34,734 nucleotides of DNA from Paucilactobacillus suebicus DSM 5007 = KCTC 3549 (GTDB lineage: Bacteria; Bacillota; Bacilli; Lactobacillales; Lactobacillaceae), in contig NZ_AZGF01000025.1 in NCBI RefSeq assembly GCF_001434475.1, forward strand, positions 1 through 34,734, written 5' to 3'. The notes under the pieces were generated by a model, which was not told the DNA's origin, ran no database searches, and saw only the letters and a list, made by a program, of their open reading frames with translations. Each line of letters opens with the position of its first letter. Position 1 is the first letter of the stretch. Made by a program: the position numbers and the translations under genes. Positions 7,231 through 14,883 of this stretch are shown here, piece by piece.

Positions 7231-7389
7231 ATGGAATTTAAATATTTTGATGATGAAGAATTAACGTTCGAAACAATGTTGCAGGCAGCGGCTAGTCAGG
7301 ACGTTTATCGCATTGAAGTAACCAGTGCAATTGGTACGAAAGACTACATAAGAACTGGAGCCGGCTGGAAGGAACCTGAAGCATTTTAA
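7231..7389 (+). CDS. Small hypothetical protein, 52 aa
   Basis: An ATG with GGGGGTC and AGG upstream gives a 52-aa acidic peptide starting MEFKYFDDEELTFETMLQAA, with no cysteine, membrane helix or recognised motif. It lies 65 nt after the YolD-like gene, on the same strand and before the first terminator, so it may be the last gene of the SOS operon. Confidence rests on the ribosome site and position. Confidence 0.55.
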   Translation: MEFKYFDDEELTFETMLQAAASQDVYRIEVTSAIGTKDYIRTGAGWKEPEAF

Positions 7390-7416
7390 AATTATATAAA
7401 GCGGTGTATCACTGGA

Positions 7417-7432
7417 AGTTTCACGTGAAACA
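7417..7432. promoter_or_regulatory. parS-like palindrome 2
   Basis: AGTTTCACGTGAAACA has the perfect 14-bp core GTTTCACGTGAAAC and differs only at the outermost base from TGTTTCACGTGAAACA. Intergenic. Confidence 0.75.
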
Positions 7433-7440
7433 TTTTAAAG

Positions 7441-7471
7441 ATAGATTAGATAAAATCTAGTCTATTTTTTT
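7441..7471 (+). terminator. Terminator of the SOS operon
   Basis: ATAGATTAGA, a 5-nt loop and TCTAGTCTAT (one G-T pair), then a run of T. Confidence 0.8.
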
Positions 7472-7540
7472 ATCTTTAGACATAGCTGACTGTGATAGAA
7501 ATTCTTTAAAAAATCTATACTTATTTTTTCCACCAACCCA

Positions 7541-7570
7541 TTGTGTCAGTAAAACGGTTTAGTTTATACT
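7541..7570 (+). promoter_or_regulatory. Promoter of a candidate small RNA
   Basis: TTGTGT (7541-7546), an 18-bp spacer, then TATACT (7565-7570). No coding region follows before the terminator at 7628. Confidence 0.55.
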
Positions 7571-7576
7571 GAGAAC

Positions 7577-7662
7577 GTATTCAACCATCCCTTGAATACA
7601 CCAAACATCCATATCCTATCTAGTGTAGTGCCGCTTGTTACCCGACAAGCGGTACTTTTTTA
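7577..7662 (+). ncRNA. Candidate small RNA of about 86 nt
   Basis: It has its own promoter, a perfect 8-bp 5' hairpin (GTATTCAA at 7577-7584 with TTGAATAC at 7592-7599, loop CCATCCC), an unpaired C-rich middle, and a strong terminator hairpin with T6. There is no reading frame with a ribosome site. C-rich loops of this kind in RsaE/RoxS-type RNAs pair with Shine-Dalgarno sequences; the same use here is inference. It lies alone in a 381-bp gap between the SOS operon and the convergent ABC operon. No known RNA family was recognised. Confidence 0.5.
7628..7661 (+). terminator. Strong terminator of the small RNA
   Basis: An 11-bp stem (7628-7638 with 7645-7655, one G-T pair), a 6-nt loop and T6. 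Confidence 0.9.
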
Positions 7663-7711
7663 TCTAATTAAGCCATAGTATTTATCGTAATGTATTATAA
7701 CTTATTAACAA

Positions 7712-7759
7712 TAAAAGGTGCCGAATAACTCTTATCATAGACAAAAGTTACTTGGCACC
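7712..7759 (-). terminator. Terminator of the hrtBA operon
   Basis: Read on the minus strand: GGTGCC and GGCACC arms (7759-7754 with 7722-7717) and an inner partially paired stem, followed by TTTTATT. Confidence 0.75.
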
Positions 7760-7770
7760 CCTTAATTATT

Positions 7771-8436
7771 CTAAGCGCTTGCAAAATGCCCATCTCGAAT
7801 TCGATAAACACGATCACTCCATTTAGTCATACGTTCATCATGCGTCACCATGATGATGGCCTTCTTATTTTTATGAGCTTCAGTCGCCAAAATTTTAACA
7901 ACTTCGTATGCGTGATCTGAATCAAGGCTTGCAGTTGGTTCATCGGCTAAAATCAAATTAGGATTATGGCAGAGTGCCCGGGCAATGGCAACTCGTTGAC
8001 GTTCACCACCGGACAATTCTTTGGGGTATTTATCCTTCAGATCCCAAATATCTAGTGATTTTAACAATGCTTCACTACGTTGTTGCAGTGATTGATGACT
8101 GAGCTTTTCGACAAGCTTGAATTGATCTGCAACGGTTAAAAACGGAATTAGGTTCGAGCTTTGTAGAACAAAGCCGATGTTATTAAAACGCACGTCATTT
8201 TTCTGTCGATCATTGAGTTTGGTTAGGTTGAGGTTGTCTATTTTAATTGTCCCACGACTTGGTGATTGTAGACCGCCAGCAATCGTTAAAAAAGTACTTT
8301 TACCGGATCCTGATGGTCCAATGATACTGATAAATTCACCAGCGTTAACTGATAAGTTCACGTCTGTAAGAGCAGTGACCAGTGTGTGGCCACTGCCGAA
8401 AGTTTTGTAAATACCATCCATTGTTAAGACAGACAT
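7771..8436 (-). CDS. hrtA: ABC transporter ATP-binding protein, HrtA-like
   Basis: A 221-aa ATPase subunit of the MacB/LolD/HrtA group. Walker A GPSGSGKST lies at 40-48, followed by a Q-loop region (FVLQSSNLIPFL), the signature LSGGERQRVAIARA, and Walker B LILADEPTASLD. ATG at 8436 is chosen: GGAGGTG lies 7 nt upstream, and the permease stop is one base before the start. It energises the permease encoded immediately upstream. HrtA assignment rests on the HrtB-like partner and the divergent HrtR-like regulator: together these form a heme efflux pump that protects against heme toxicity. Confidence 0.85.
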   Translation of the reverse strand: MSVLTMDGIYKTFGSGHTLVTALTDVNLSVNAGEFISIIGPSGSGKSTFLTIAGGLQSPSRGTIKIDNLNLTKLNDRQKNDVRFNNIGFVLQSSNLIPFLTVADQFKLVEKLSHQSLQQRSEALLKSLDIWDLKDKYPKELSGGERQRVAIARALCHNPNLILADEPTASLDSDHAYEVVKILATEAHKNKKAIIMVTHDERMTKWSDRVYRIRDGHFASA

Positions 8437-8437
8437 G

Positions 8438-9532
8438 CTATTCACCTCCGATTGCATTGATTGGATCGACCTTGATAATGGAATGAATGGAGAACAATGC
8501 TCCAATCATCGATACGATAATTAAAACAGCACCGTATAATAGCCACTCGCTCGTGTTAACAGTAAACGGCATGGCCGCTGGTAAAACGAGACTGGTTAAT
8601 ACACTGAGTATGAACGCCAGCACTACGCCAATGACACTAACGATTAGTGACTGGCCAACGACTGACTGAATCAAATAACTATTTTTAATTCCTTGGGCCT
8701 TCAGCACCCCGAATAAACTGATTTTTTGCATTGTCATAACATACAGGAAGATTCCGAGCACCGCAGCCACAATCACGAACAGAAAGTAGATCATTGTATT
8801 CAGTGTCAATTTTTCTGCCGAATACCCTGGTAAGTTAGTGATAAATTCATTGACCGATAACTTGGATAATTTGGCATCTGACTTGTGGGTCGTTATTTTA
8901 GTGGCCTCCGGTGATTGGCCCTTGACCGCAACCAGCGAAATTGGTTGCTGTGCTGTTGTCAGCTCACCACTAGTACCCTTGAGCGATGCGTACGCGTTCA
9001 AATTAAGGTAGATGACTGGTTGAATACTATAGGTAGTCGACTTAGAAATGCCAACAATTTTAAATGCGTGTGGATCGTTGCCAAGCTTTATCTTGTCACC
9101 AAGCGAGTAGCCATCATTCTTTAAATTGGCCGAAATAATTACTTCGTGGTCGTTTGAATACTTGTGGCCCTCAATCAGTGATGGGACGACGAAACTATTT
9201 TCCTGAGCTCCAAAAATTGAGACATTAGTTTTACCCGAATGGCCAGATAGTCTCGATGACGTCGACAGTAAACCGACTGCCGCCTTTCGCTTGGCCTGGA
9301 TTCTCGTCAAATCTGATCGTGTCATCATCGATGCATTGGCAATCTTGTTGCTGTCACTCGACAAGACGATTGTACTAGCATCCCAGTCTGTGATGGCTTG
9401 CTTATGGCCGGTAGCAAGACCGTTAGCTAATCCGGATAACATAAAGACGACGTACGAAACCAGTAGCATGATGCCGATTATGAGAAAGTAGCGTAGTTTT
9501 GCATATTTCATTTCTTTAATTGCGAGGAACAT
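8438..9532 (-). CDS. hrtB: ABC transporter permease, HrtB-like (heme efflux)
   Basis: A 364-aa FtsX/MacB-type permease: an N-terminal membrane helix (about 12-35), a large extracytoplasmic domain (about 40-235), and three C-terminal helices ending in the cytoplasmic KVDPINAIGGE tail. The N-terminus MFLAIKEMKYAKLRYFLIIG closely resembles HrtB proteins. AAGGATG lies about 8 nt before the ATG. It is the first gene of a two-gene operon with the ATPase, and its -35 overlaps a palindrome between it and the divergent TetR gene. By analogy with Lactococcus HrtRBA it exports excess heme; an antimicrobial substrate cannot be excluded. Confidence 0.85.
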   Translation of the reverse strand: MFLAIKEMKYAKLRYFLIIGIMLLVSYVVFMLSGLANGLATGHKQAITDWDASTIVLSSDSNKIANASMMTRSDLTRIQAKRKAAVGLLSTSSRLSGHSGKTNVSIFGAQENSFVVPSLIEGHKYSNDHEVIISANLKNDGYSLGDKIKLGNDPHAFKIVGISKSTTYSIQPVIYLNLNAYASLKGTSGELTTAQQPISLVAVKGQSPEATKITTHKSDAKLSKLSVNEFITNLPGYSAEKLTLNTMIYFLFVIVAAVLGIFLYVMTMQKISLFGVLKAQGIKNSYLIQSVVGQSLIVSVIGVVLAFILSVLTSLVLPAAMPFTVNTSEWLLYGAVLIIVSMIGALFSIHSIIKVDPINAIGGE

Positions 9533-9570
9533 GGGGTCATCATCCTTTCGTGTATCGCTTACAATTTGAC

Positions 9571-9599
9571 AGTATATATCATCGGTGACAATTTGTCAC
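9571..9599 (-). promoter_or_regulatory. Promoter of hrtBA
   Basis: Minus strand: GTGACA (9599-9594), a 17-bp spacer, then TATACT (9576-9571). The -35 lies inside the operator palindrome. Confidence 0.7.
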
Positions 9600-9600
9600 C
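9584..9600. promoter_or_regulatory. HrtR-type operator
   Basis: GGTGACA-ATT-TGTCACC, a perfect palindrome with 7-bp arms between divergent hrtB and the TetR gene. TGACA/TGTCA arms agree with the reported Lactococcus HrtR site type. Confidence 0.75.
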
Positions 9601-9655
9601 ACAAAAGTCAAATATGTTATTATAAATGAAACAAAACATTGGGGGATGATGGACA

Positions 9656-10246
9656 GTGCCGAAAAAAACCTTTAATAATTTGGAAAGTGCTCGTCAGGCA
9701 GAAATTAGAGATATTATGCTACCAATTTTTGCCGAGCAGCCCGTCAGTCAGGTTAAAGTTAGTCGCATTGTTGAGGCACTGGGGATGTCGCGAGGAATTT
9801 TTTACAAGTACTTCGATGATTTGAATGATGCGTATCAATACTTGATAATGTGCTATGCTGGTGAGATTCACGCTGATATTATGCAGGCCATTGCGGACAA
9901 GAAACACGATTTTTTTGGTGGAATCGAAGAATTCTTGGTCACATGTTTAAATCTATCTGACAATGATGATGAAATGAAAAAGATTAAATTACTGACGGAT
10001 AATCAGTCGATATTTTCCAAGCGCGTCAATGTCGGTGAGCATGGTGTGAAACAGTGGCAGAATCTGTTGGTTGATAGTGGAATTGAGATTGGAGATTCAC
10101 AAGAGGCTGAAAGCTTTCTTTACTTTGTGATGCAGCTGGTAATTAATTCATTAAACGATGCAATGATTAATTCATGGGACGACGCTCAGTTGCGAATTGA
10201 GTTTGAATATCGAGTTAAATGGATCATGAACGGAATTAAGAAGTAA
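9656..10246 (+). CDS. TetR-family regulator, HrtR-like
   Basis: A 196-aa TetR protein starting at GTG with GGGGGATG upstream. The N-terminus MPKKTFNNL and the recognition region MSRGIFYKYFDDLNDAYQYL match the HrtR pattern (PRGSFYQYFEDLKDAYFYV). In Lactococcus HrtR senses heme directly and releases the hrtBA promoter. Here the gene is divergent from HrtBA-like genes with a palindrome over their -35. Heme sensing is inferred from context and similarity; the axial histidines were not mapped. Two histidines lie in the ligand domain (IHADI, KKHDFF) and one in GEHGVK. Confidence 0.85.
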   Translation: MPKKTFNNLESARQAEIRDIMLPIFAEQPVSQVKVSRIVEALGMSRGIFYKYFDDLNDAYQYLIMCYAGEIHADIMQAIADKKHDFFGGIEEFLVTCLNLSDNDDEMKKIKLLTDNQSIFSKRVNVGEHGVKQWQNLLVDSGIEIGDSQEAESFLYFVMQLVINSLNDAMINSWDDAQLRIEFEYRVKWIMNGIKK

Positions 10247-10254
10247 TTCAAAAT

Positions 10255-10296
10255 CAGGAAAATGCATTTTATTTTAATGACATTTTCCTGTTTTTA
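10255..10296 (+). terminator. Terminator of the HrtR-like gene
   Basis: CAGGAAAATG (10255-10264) and CATTTTCCTG (10281-10290), then T5. Confidence 0.85.
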
Positions 10297-10370
10297 TTGT
10301 TTATGTAACCGTTTTATGAGTTAATTTACTTAATAAACAAACGTCTGCAACTTTGAAGGAGAAAATTACT

Positions 10371-11081
10371 ATGCACGGATTTATTGGGGAATTTTTTGGT
10401 ACTTGTGTGTTGATCGTTTTAGGACAATCGGTGGCGGCTGGTGCTAACTTAAAGAAGACTTTTGGTAAAGCGACAGGAACTAACTGGTTTTACATCAGTT
10501 TTGCCTGGGGAATTGCCGTTACGATGGGTGTCTACGTTGCTGGTTCACTGGGTTCACTAGGCCATTTAAATCCGGCGATTACGATTGCTTACGCACTATT
10601 TGGCCTATTTCCGTGGCACAATGTTGTGCCCTATATATTAGGCCAAATGTTGGGAGCTTTTGTGGGTGCGGTGATCGTGATGATTCAGTTCTATCCTCAG
10701 TTCAAGAACGCCAAGACTGTTGAAGATGGAAATTCCGTAGCCATCTTTGCAACAATGCCAGCCATCAAAAATAATGTCTTTAATTTTCTCAGCGAATTTA
10801 TTGCCACTTTATTTTTCGTTCTTATTCTTCTAAATTTAGGTAACTTTACCGTTGGTTTGAAGCCATTTATTGTGGGGATGGTGATCTTTATTATCGGTGC
10901 GGGTCTTGGTACAACGACGGGCTTTGCGATTAACCCAGCTCGTGATTTAGCGCCACGATTCGCTTATACAATTATGCCGGTACCTAACAAGGATGTTGCT
11001 CACTGGGAGTATGCTTGGGTACCACTATTTGGACCGATTTTAGGGGCAATTACGGCAGCTGCGGTGCAGGCGGTTGTTTGA
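10371..11081 (+). CDS. glpF: Glycerol facilitator / aquaglyceroporin
   Basis: A 236-aa MIP-family channel with six membrane helices and two half-helices. The first NPA motif is at 67-69 (GHLNPAIT) and the second at 188-190 (AINPARDLAPR). Asp192 after the second NPA-R is typical of glycerol-conducting GlpF rather than strict water channels. ATG at 10371 is chosen: GAAGGAG lies 9 nt upstream, while the TTG at 10353 overlaps that site. It is monocistronic, closed by a strong terminator. Passive uptake of glycerol, and possibly other small solutes such as dihydroxyacetone or lactic acid as reported for lactobacillar paralogues, is the likely role. Confidence 0.9.
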   Translation: MHGFIGEFFGTCVLIVLGQSVAAGANLKKTFGKATGTNWFYISFAWGIAVTMGVYVAGSLGSLGHLNPAITIAYALFGLFPWHNVVPYILGQMLGAFVGAVIVMIQFYPQFKNAKTVEDGNSVAIFATMPAIKNNVFNFLSEFIATLFFVLILLNLGNFTVGLKPFIVGMVIFIIGAGLGTTTGFAINPARDLAPRFAYTIMPVPNKDVAHWEYAWVPLFGPILGAITAAAVQAVV

Positions 11082-11109
11082 TAGTATTCATCAATTAGAC
11101 ATTTAAAAA

Positions 11110-11159
11110 CAATCCATAATGGTTAGCCTGAGCGCTGACCATTATGGATTGCTTTTTTT
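11110..11159 (+). terminator. Strong terminator after glpF
   Basis: CAATCCATAATGGT pairs with ACCATTATGGATTG, with an extra inner AGC/GCT, followed by T7. Confidence 0.95.
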
Positions 11160-11282
11160 CAGTTTTCAAATGTGGTAACTATTGAAGATTGCGTATTTTA
11201 TTAATTATATTAGATAATATTGTCATATACTTAAGCAAGAAATTATCCATATATTTTCGGAATTATATTAACAACACTTGAA

Positions 11283-11298
11283 TAGGACAAATGTCCTA
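11283..11298. promoter_or_regulatory. Palindromic operator upstream of the nucleoside operon
   Basis: TAGGACA-AA-TGTCCTA, perfect 7-bp arms, 16 bp long, the size of Crp/Fnr sites. It is a candidate binding site of the Crp-like regulator at 11416. Confidence 0.6.
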
Positions 11299-11326
11299 AA
11301 TTATTTTAAATTAGCAATACATTTTT

Positions 11327-11340
11327 TGAAAACGCATACA
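11327..11340. promoter_or_regulatory. cre site (CcpA)
   Basis: TGAAAACGCATACA fits TGNAARCGNWWWCA at every position. It lies about 76 nt upstream of the first gene of the nucleoside operon, implying carbon catabolite control. Confidence 0.8.
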
Positions 11341-11415
11341 TTAAGCAAGCCACAATTCCTATTTTAAAAAGTTAATTTCAAATAAAATATAAGCATAGTG
11401 AGGGAGCTATTTATC

Positions 11416-12078
11416 ATGATAAACGACGTATACGCTGCAATTAAGTCCAACGCTAAGGTATCAAGCCTTTTTAAGACCTGTCCTCTTGAAATTATTGATG
11501 AAATTGAAGTGAAAAATTTCAGTACGGGTGAGTTCAAACTCCTTCAAGGCAATAAGTATGATGATACCTATGTGTTAGTTTCTGGGAAAGTAAAAGTTTA
11601 TTTGATTTCTGGAGGTGGTAAGGAAGTTGTATTAGATGTTTATGATGCGGGAATGTTAATTGGTGAACAGGAAGCAATTATTAAAACCGCATATAGCGCG
11701 TCAATTCTGAACATTACACCAGTGGTAATGCTAAAGATTAATAATCGCAATTTTAGAAAATGGATCGATTTAGACCATGTTTTTGCCAGCAATTTTATTT
11801 ATAACTTATCTGAACAACTTTACCATCTAACTAAGCGTACGGAACGCTACAGTCTACATTCTGCTTTAGAACAAACGGTTGCGTATTTAATTAATGAACT
11901 ACAAACAGGCGATCAGATTACTCGCAAACAACTTGAGTATGAAGTAGATACATCATACAGAAACATAAACAGAATTTTACAAATTCTCAGCCAGGTTGAT
12001 GCAATCGAGGTTGACCGCGGCAATATCACAATTTTAGATCATTCAAAACTATACGATATTTTAAGAAACGGGGAGTAA
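11416..12078 (+). CDS. Crp/Fnr-family regulator of a nucleoside operon
   Basis: A 220-aa protein. The cyclic-nucleotide-binding-type beta-barrel spans about residues 15-115 (TGEFKLLQGNKYDDTYVLVSGKVKVY) and is followed by a dimer helix. The C-terminal winged helix-turn-helix is about 160-205 (TRKQLEYEVDTSYRNINRILQIL). ATG at 11416 is chosen: GAGGGAG lies 9 nt upstream. It has no Fnr-type cysteine cluster, and the phosphate-cassette arginine of cAMP sensors is not evident, so the effector is unknown. It leads an operon with a nucleoside phosphorylase 3 nt downstream, a PnuC-like transporter and a phosphopentomutase, recalling the YeiL regulators linked to nucleoside genes. Confidence 0.85.
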   Translation: MINDVYAAIKSNAKVSSLFKTCPLEIIDEIEVKNFSTGEFKLLQGNKYDDTYVLVSGKVKVYLISGGGKEVVLDVYDAGMLIGEQEAIIKTAYSASILNITPVVMLKINNRNFRKWIDLDHVFASNFIYNLSEQLYHLTKRTERYSLHSALEQTVAYLINELQTGDQITRKQLEYEVDTSYRNINRILQILSQVDAIEVDRGNITILDHSKLYDILRNGE

Positions 12079-12081
12079 AAA

Positions 12082-12798
12082 ATGGAAGAAAAACAACCAC
12101 ACACACAGTTAACTAGCGAAATTAATACAGATAGCGCAATTATTATGGGCGATCCTGCCCGTGTTGATAAGATTGCTGAGTTAATGGACAATGTTCAGTC
12201 ATGGGCATTTAACCGTGAATATAAATCAGTAATTGGTGAATATCGTGGCAAACGAATTTTAGCCATGTCAACAGGTATTGGAGCACCGTCAGCAGGGATT
12301 GGCGTCGAAGAACTAAACAACGTAGGTGTTAAAAATGTTATTCGTGTTGGCTCGGCCGGCGCAATGCAAAAAGGCATAGATTTTGGCGAATTAATTATTG
12401 GCGAAGGTGTTGTCCGCGACGATGGATTAACTCAAAAATATGCACCAGGAATTTATCCAGCTGTACCATCATTTAAGCTGATGTCATTAGCTCGAAAATA
12501 CGCTCCTGATGCGGTCTATGGCATTATTCGTTCTCACGATGGATTTTACATGGACGATAACGCTAAAAACGAAGCTTTTTGGTCAGAAAAGGGAATTGTC
12601 GGCGCAGATATGGAATCTGGCGCTTTGATGGTGATTGGCCGACAACGTCATTTAGAAACTCTATCAATTTTAAATAATGTAGTTTTATATGAGGGTGACT
12701 TATCTGCCGGGGTTAATGACTTGGTGAGTGGTGATGATCTAATGGCAAAGGGCGAAATTGCATCACTGAAACTGGCACTTGATATTTTGAGTGATTAA
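12082..12798 (+). CDS. Nucleoside phosphorylase (PNP/uridine phosphorylase family)
   Basis: A 238-aa protein of the NP-I hexameric family. Phosphate-binding elements are GDPARV at 23-28 and RVGSAGA at 88-94; the ribose-binding Met-Glu is MES at 177-179 (GADMESGAL); STGIGAPSAGIGVEEL is the usual glycine loop. The uridine-specific Gln-x-Arg pattern after FY is absent (FYMDDNAKN), and the PNP catalytic SD is not obvious, so base preference is open. It would split a nucleoside with phosphate into base and (deoxy)ribose-1-phosphate, the substrate of the DeoB encoded two genes downstream. GGGGAG precedes the ATG. Confidence 0.85.
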   Translation: MEEKQPHTQLTSEINTDSAIIMGDPARVDKIAELMDNVQSWAFNREYKSVIGEYRGKRILAMSTGIGAPSAGIGVEELNNVGVKNVIRVGSAGAMQKGIDFGELIIGEGVVRDDGLTQKYAPGIYPAVPSFKLMSLARKYAPDAVYGIIRSHDGFYMDDNAKNEAFWSEKGIVGADMESGALMVIGRQRHLETLSILNNVVLYEGDLSAGVNDLVSGDDLMAKGEIASLKLALDILSD

Positions 12799-12816
12799 AA
12801 AGAGGAGGAGTTAATC

Positions 12817-13539
12817 ATGGAAGCAAAACAACACGGTTGGTGGTTTAACCAATTATTTACTAACTGGAAAAAATTTGAAGTTATTTATGTATCTGTTTTA
12901 ATTGCCTTACAAGTAGTAGTTTACGCAATTGCCCCTGACACTGTGATTGGTATGTTATCTGGAGTTACCGGCGTTTTATGTCTTGTCTATGGAATGAAAG
13001 GTCGTAAAATTTCATTTCTATTTGGGGTTGTTCAGTGTCTCTCGATGACTTACATTGCTTGGATTAGTCACGCATATGGATCATTTGCAATGGATATTAT
13101 TTATGTCATTTCACAACCAATTGGCTGGTTTATGTGGGGCCGTGACGAAGCAACTCATTCATTCCAACCAAGGACTAGACGCATGATTTTTGGTGGAGCA
13201 TTTATCGCATGGGGAATTGGCTGGTTTGTGTTGGCTACATTACATGGACAATTACCATATTTTGATTCAATTAACTTTGTTGTAAGTATCATTGCTCAGA
13301 CTCTATACGTTATGAAATTCAAGGAAAATTGGTCATTATGGATTGTTGTTAACATTGCTAACGTTATCTACTGGGGTATTTTAACCGTCCAAACTTTAAT
13401 TGGTGCCACAGATATTGGCTCTCTTGGTGCTAATATGTCTCAAATTGCTCTACAAGCTGCATTGTTATTTAACTCAATTTACGCTACTAAGGTTTGGGCT
13501 AGTGGTGAAGCTGATAACGAAGGTGGAGCTGGTAAATAA
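12817..13539 (+). CDS. PnuC-like nucleoside/nicotinamide riboside transporter
   Basis: A 240-aa membrane protein with about seven hydrophobic helices, of the PnuC (SWEET-like) facilitator family. Tryptophan-rich ends are typical ([27 protein letters not shown]). GAGGAGGAG lies 6 nt before the ATG. PnuC imports nicotinamide riboside, PnuT thiamine and PnuN deoxynucleosides; here the operon partners (phosphorylase, phosphopentomutase) favour a nucleoside over a vitamin. No NadR-like kinase is present, so trapping would depend on phosphorolysis. The stop overlaps the DeoB start (TAATG). Confidence 0.85.
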   Translation: MEAKQHGWWFNQLFTNWKKFEVIYVSVLIALQVVVYAIAPDTVIGMLSGVTGVLCLVYGMKGRKISFLFGVVQCLSMTYIAWISHAYGSFAMDIIYVISQPIGWFMWGRDEATHSFQPRTRRMIFGGAFIAWGIGWFVLATLHGQLPYFDSINFVVSIIAQTLYVMKFKENWSLWIVVNIANVIYWGILTVQTLIGATDIGSLGANMSQIALQAALLFNSIYATKVWASGEADNEGGAGK

Positions 13540-14744
13540 TGACATCAAACTCATATAAATTTAAACGTGTATTTGTAGTTGTATTAGACTCTGTTGGAAT
13601 TGGTGCAGCATCTGATGCATTTAAGTATGGTGATGAAGGCGCGGATACATTGGGTCACGTCGGGGAGTTCTTTGACGGTAATTTAAAGCTACCTAATCTA
13701 GCTAGAATTGGTTTAAGCAACATTCGTCCTAATGCACCTATTACTGGTGTGCCGGTTCAGGATGCTCCAATTGGATGCTTTGGAAAAATGGAAGAAAAAT
13801 CTGTTGGTAAGGATAGTATGGATGGCCACTGGGAAATGATGGGATTACCTGTTTTGCAAGAATTATCAACGTTTCCTAATGGATTTCCTGAAGATATTAT
13901 CCAAAAGATTGAAAAGTTTTCTGGACGTAAAGTAATTGTTAACCGACCTTATTCAGGCACACAGGTAATTCATGACTACGGTGAAGAAGAAATTCGAGAC
14001 AATAGTCTAATTGTGTACACATCTGGTGATTCTGTCATGCAAATTGCTGCACACGAGGATAACTTACCAATAGAAGAATTGTATGAAATTTGTAGTTACG
14101 CACGAACGTTATTAAATGGGCCTGAATACACTGTAGGACGTGTTATTGCTAGACCTTTTGTAGGACCCGATAAAGATCATTTTACCCGCACATCTAATCG
14201 ACATGATTTTAGCTTGGCTCCAACTGGATTAACTGATCTTGTGAAACTACACAATCAAGGTTTATCTGTGATTGCGATTGGTAAAATCAACGATATTTTT
14301 TCAGGCCAAGGAATTGATGAGTCATATCATAATGAAAGCAATAATGATGGCATGGATCATATCGATGAAGTACTCCAAAAGGACTTCACGGGACTGTGCT
14401 TTGCTAACTTAGTTGATTTTGATGTTCTATATGGCCATAGAAGAAATCCGGCAGGCTTTGGACAACTATTGATTGATTTTGATCGCAGATTAGGCAATTT
14501 CATGAGTGAAATGCACGATGATGATCTAATGATGATTACCGCAGACCATGGAAATGATCCGACCTATAAGGGAACTGATCATACTCGCGAAAATGTACCC
14601 TTACTTGCTTATTCACCAGACTTGAATCATCCCGGTTACAACTTGGGTGTTCGTACCACATTTTCTGATTTAGGTGCAACTGTTTTGGATAACTTTGACA
14701 TTGATGTTGAAGGTGTCGGGACAAGCTTTATGGATCAACTTTAA
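13539..14744 (+). CDS. deoB: Phosphopentomutase variant
   Basis: A 401-aa member of the alkaline-phosphatase superfamily that interconverts (deoxy)ribose-1-P and -5-P. Metal ligands are conserved: Asp17 in VVLDSVGIG, the [10 protein letters not shown] segment, Asp-His in TADHGND, and His in GTDHTRE. The phospho-acceptor segment normally reads GKDTMTGHWE, with Thr as the phosphorylated residue. Here it is [10 protein letters not shown], giving Ser93 in its place and Asp95 for the second Thr. The substrate loop has TSGDSV instead of TSADSV. It may therefore be a specialised paralogue rather than the housekeeping enzyme. The ATG overlaps the transporter stop. Last gene of the operon. Confidence 0.9.
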   Translation: MTSNSYKFKRVFVVVLDSVGIGAASDAFKYGDEGADTLGHVGEFFDGNLKLPNLARIGLSNIRPNAPITGVPVQDAPIGCFGKMEEKSVGKDSMDGHWEMMGLPVLQELSTFPNGFPEDIIQKIEKFSGRKVIVNRPYSGTQVIHDYGEEEIRDNSLIVYTSGDSVMQIAAHEDNLPIEELYEICSYARTLLNGPEYTVGRVIARPFVGPDKDHFTRTSNRHDFSLAPTGLTDLVKLHNQGLSVIAIGKINDIFSGQGIDESYHNESNNDGMDHIDEVLQKDFTGLCFANLVDFDVLYGHRRNPAGFGQLLIDFDRRLGNFMSEMHDDDLMMITADHGNDPTYKGTDHTRENVPLLAYSPDLNHPGYNLGVRTTFSDLGATVLDNFDIDVEGVGTSFMDQL

Positions 14745-14810
14745 ATAATTGGTATAAATTTTACAATTACTCACTTTGCAAGATGATCTTTAATTTATAT
14801 TGGCAAAACG

Positions 14811-14848
14811 ATAGACTTGAAAGAAACACCACTTTCAAGTCTATTTTT
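14811..14848 (+). terminator. Terminator of the nucleoside operon
   Basis: ATAGACTTGAAAG (14811-14823) and CTTTCAAGTCTAT (14832-14844), then T-run. Confidence 0.9.
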
Positions 14849-14883
14849 GTTAACTAAAAAACATTCAGAAGGGGTACTTTATC

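Noticed and set aside
7417-7432. GTTTCACGTGAAAC as a terminator hairpin
   Set aside because: The palindrome has no loop and no T-run, and true terminators lie separately beside several copies.
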